Part shown: positions 62,676-64,000 of the stretch, piece after piece
Layout: each line of letters starts with the position of its first letter
Position numbering within the stretch: the stretch's first letter is position 1
Source: Martinezella lusitana
GTDB lineage: Bacteria; Pseudomonadota; Alphaproteobacteria; Rhizobiales; Rhizobiaceae
Direction: 5' to 3'
NCBI RefSeq assembly: GCF_014207095.1
Contig: NZ_JACHBG010000027.1
Coordinates: forward strand, 1-64,000
DNA: 64,000 nt
The notes under the pieces: generated by a model
The model's database searches: none
Seen by the model: only the letters and a program-made list of their open reading frames with translations
Told to the model about the DNA's origin: nothing
Made by a program: the position numbers and the translations under genes

Positions 62676-63521
62676 TCAGAGCGCGGCGATCCGGTCGACG
62701 CGCTTCTTGAGATCGGCGAGGCGCTTGCGGTCGCCTCCCGGCACCTCGATCGAAGCCCAGCCGGAATAGCCGATATCTGCCAGGGCCTTGTTGACTGCAG
62801 CCCAATCGCAGTCGCCGTCGCCGAGCTCGACATCGAAGCCCTTCCACGGGCCTTCGCTGTTCATCTTCCCAAGACTGTATTCCTTGATGTCGATCTTCAG
62901 AATGCGCTTGCCGAGCGCTTCGATCCAATCTGTCGGCCGACCGTAGCGCAGAACATTGCCGACATCGAAATACCAGCCGAGCTGCGGATGGCTGAAGCGA
63001 TCGATGAAGCCAGCGGCCTCAAGCGGGCTCAGCAGGAAGTCATTCCAAACATTTTCGAGCGCGATCGATACGCCGCTTTCTTCGGCCGCGGGCAGGATCT
63101 TGGCGATTTCCTCGCCGGCTCGCGCGTAAGCCGCCTTGTAGCTGGTGCCTGCATTGACGACACCGGGGACGAGCAACACGGTCGTTGCGCCATAAAGCTT
63201 TGCGTCATGGAGAGCCCTGACCATCGAATCGACACAGGCCTGGCGCGCCAAAGGATCGGGATCCGTCAGCGGACGCTTCCAGTGTACGGCATTGACGAGA
63301 CCGGGAATAGCAAGGCCGGTCTTGTCGCGGGCACTCAAGACCTCGTCGAGCGGCAGATCATTGGGTGAATCGAGCTCGACGCCGTCATAGCCGAGATCTC
63401 GCAGGAGCTGGAACTTCTCCAGAATGGAAAGTGCGGGTTCCTCGACCATGCCCCATTTCAGGCTGATTTTCGCGAGCGGACGAGCGGAAGCGGGCAAGGA
63501 ATTACTGACAGATTCGGTCAT
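62676..63521 (-). CDS. Sugar phosphate isomerase/epimerase TIM barrel
   Basis: 281 residues. Typical of the hexulose-phosphate-isomerase/xylose-isomerase-like family: YDGVELDSPND at the start, IALENVWNDFLLSP (Glu ligand, about 152), WYFDVGNVLRYG (Asp ligand, about 187), ILKIDIKEYS in place of the His strand, and ASIEVPGGDRKRL (Glu, about 262). It is convergent with the first isomerase. It is only ~28% of the type seen at 61661 by eye, so the two probably have different substrates in one pathway. The start at 63521 is likely; an in-frame Met is not close by. Confidence 0.82.
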   Translation of the reverse strand: MTESVSNSLPASARPLAKISLKWGMVEEPALSILEKFQLLRDLGYDGVELDSPNDLPLDEVLSARDKTGLAIPGLVNAVHWKRPLTDPDPLARQACVDSMVRALHDAKLYGATTVLLVPGVVNAGTSYKAAYARAGEEIAKILPAAEESGVSIALENVWNDFLLSPLEAAGFIDRFSHPQLGWYFDVGNVLRYGRPTDWIEALGKRILKIDIKEYSLGKMNSEGPWKGFDVELGDGDCDWAAVNKALADIGYSGWASIEVPGGDRKRLADLKKRVDRIAAL

Positions 63522-64000
63522 CGATGGGTCTTTGCTTGGCGTGGACGGATAGATGGCGGCACTATGTCAGCCAACAGGAGGTCGATCAATCGGTCATTGG
63601 AGACCAAGAAGCGATACTGGTCGCACCGCAACTGGATTGGAGGCCTCGGAGGCGTGGCCAGCTGAGGGAGATCGATGCTCTCATGCTTCCGCACTTGATG
63701 CCGTTTTCCGTAGAAAGCGACTACGTACGGCTGCTCATATTTGCCCCACCGGTCCTTTCCTCCAGAGTGACTTCTGGCCACCACGGGAATTCTCCAGCTT
63801 TTGCAGTTGGTTATCCCCCATGCTGATCAGCAGGCGCCGTCAACGTCTGCAACAAGGCCCCTGCTATGTTTGTCGAGCACATAGTCTCGCTGATGCAGGA
63901 TCAATTCGGCTGAATTACCTTCGTCCAAGCATCATTGGCTCAGACGACCAGCCAAACGCGTTATGAGATCCATCCGCTCATGAAAAATGGCCACAATCAG
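63522..64000. other. Right-end region with no recognisable gene
   Basis: About 480 bp upstream of the second isomerase and running to the window edge. It should hold that gene's promoter. Overlapping open frames on both strands lack ribosome sites and protein-like composition. Part of a neighbouring gene may begin beyond the edge. Confidence 0.45.

Noticed and set aside
1..64000. tRNA, rRNA, CRISPR, insertion sequence or prophage signals
   Set aside because: No cloverleaf-type T-loop sequences, spacer-repeat arrays, transposase or integrase motifs were seen on either strand.

Overview
The window looks like a chromosome or chromid segment of a Rhizobium-type alphaproteobacterium. The signs are a GC-rich background, a rhizobial-style intergenic palindrome with GCAATTCC ends (62616-62659), orphan methyl-accepting chemotaxis proteins, and dense LysR/IclR-regulated catabolic and transport operons. 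No rRNA, tRNA, CRISPR array, integrase or insertion sequence was seen. All calls come from reading the sequence; no database search was run.

Region 1 (1-17.1 kb) is a LapA/LapG-style surface-adhesion locus. It holds the 5' part of a giant type I-secreted repeat adhesin (minus strand, running off the left edge). Next come a divergent LppC-like lipoprotein and a LapG-like periplasmic cysteine protease. A tightly overlapping operon then encodes TolC, an ABC exporter, HlyD and a ribbon-helix-helix/PAS protein. The adhesin N-terminus has a di-alanine site (QAAG) where a LapG protease would be expected to cut. No LapD-like receptor is present here; the RHH-PAS protein sits where a control protein might be expected.

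Region 2 (17.1-26.9 kb) holds two orphan chemoreceptors, one membrane-bound and one soluble with two PAS domains. Between and beside them are an MFS exporter with a divergent LysR regulator, a Gfo/Idh/MocA oxidoreductase, a small membrane protein and a frame-disrupted small-protein remnant.

Region 3 (27.0-37.2 kb) holds a three-gene periplasmic molybdenum hydroxylase with [2Fe-2S] and tri-haem cytochrome c subunits. It is followed by a LysR gene divergent from a DsbA-like/MBL-fold pair, a secreted protein of unknown function and a trimeric autotransporter adhesin.

Region 4 (37.7-47.0 kb) is a catabolic cluster: a dipeptide-type ABC importer, a TIGR03583-like amidohydrolase, a RidA-like protein, a SelA-like PLP enzyme and an IclR regulator. 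An 11-bp word occurs in both of its main promoters.

Region 5 (47.3-57.3 kb) has two LysR genes divergent from an SDR and a quinone oxidoreductase. A PepSY/response-regulator/histidine-kinase operon follows. Divergent from it are two paralogous small membrane proteins, a tyrosine-rich coiled-coil secreted protein and a GH114-like protein.

Region 6 (57.9-63.5 kb) has an esterase with a convergent TetR gene, then a GMC/pyranose-oxidase-like enzyme divergent from a TIM-barrel isomerase, with a strong palindrome between them, and a second TIM-barrel isomerase. This set resembles sugar or glycoside oxidation-and-cleavage pathways.
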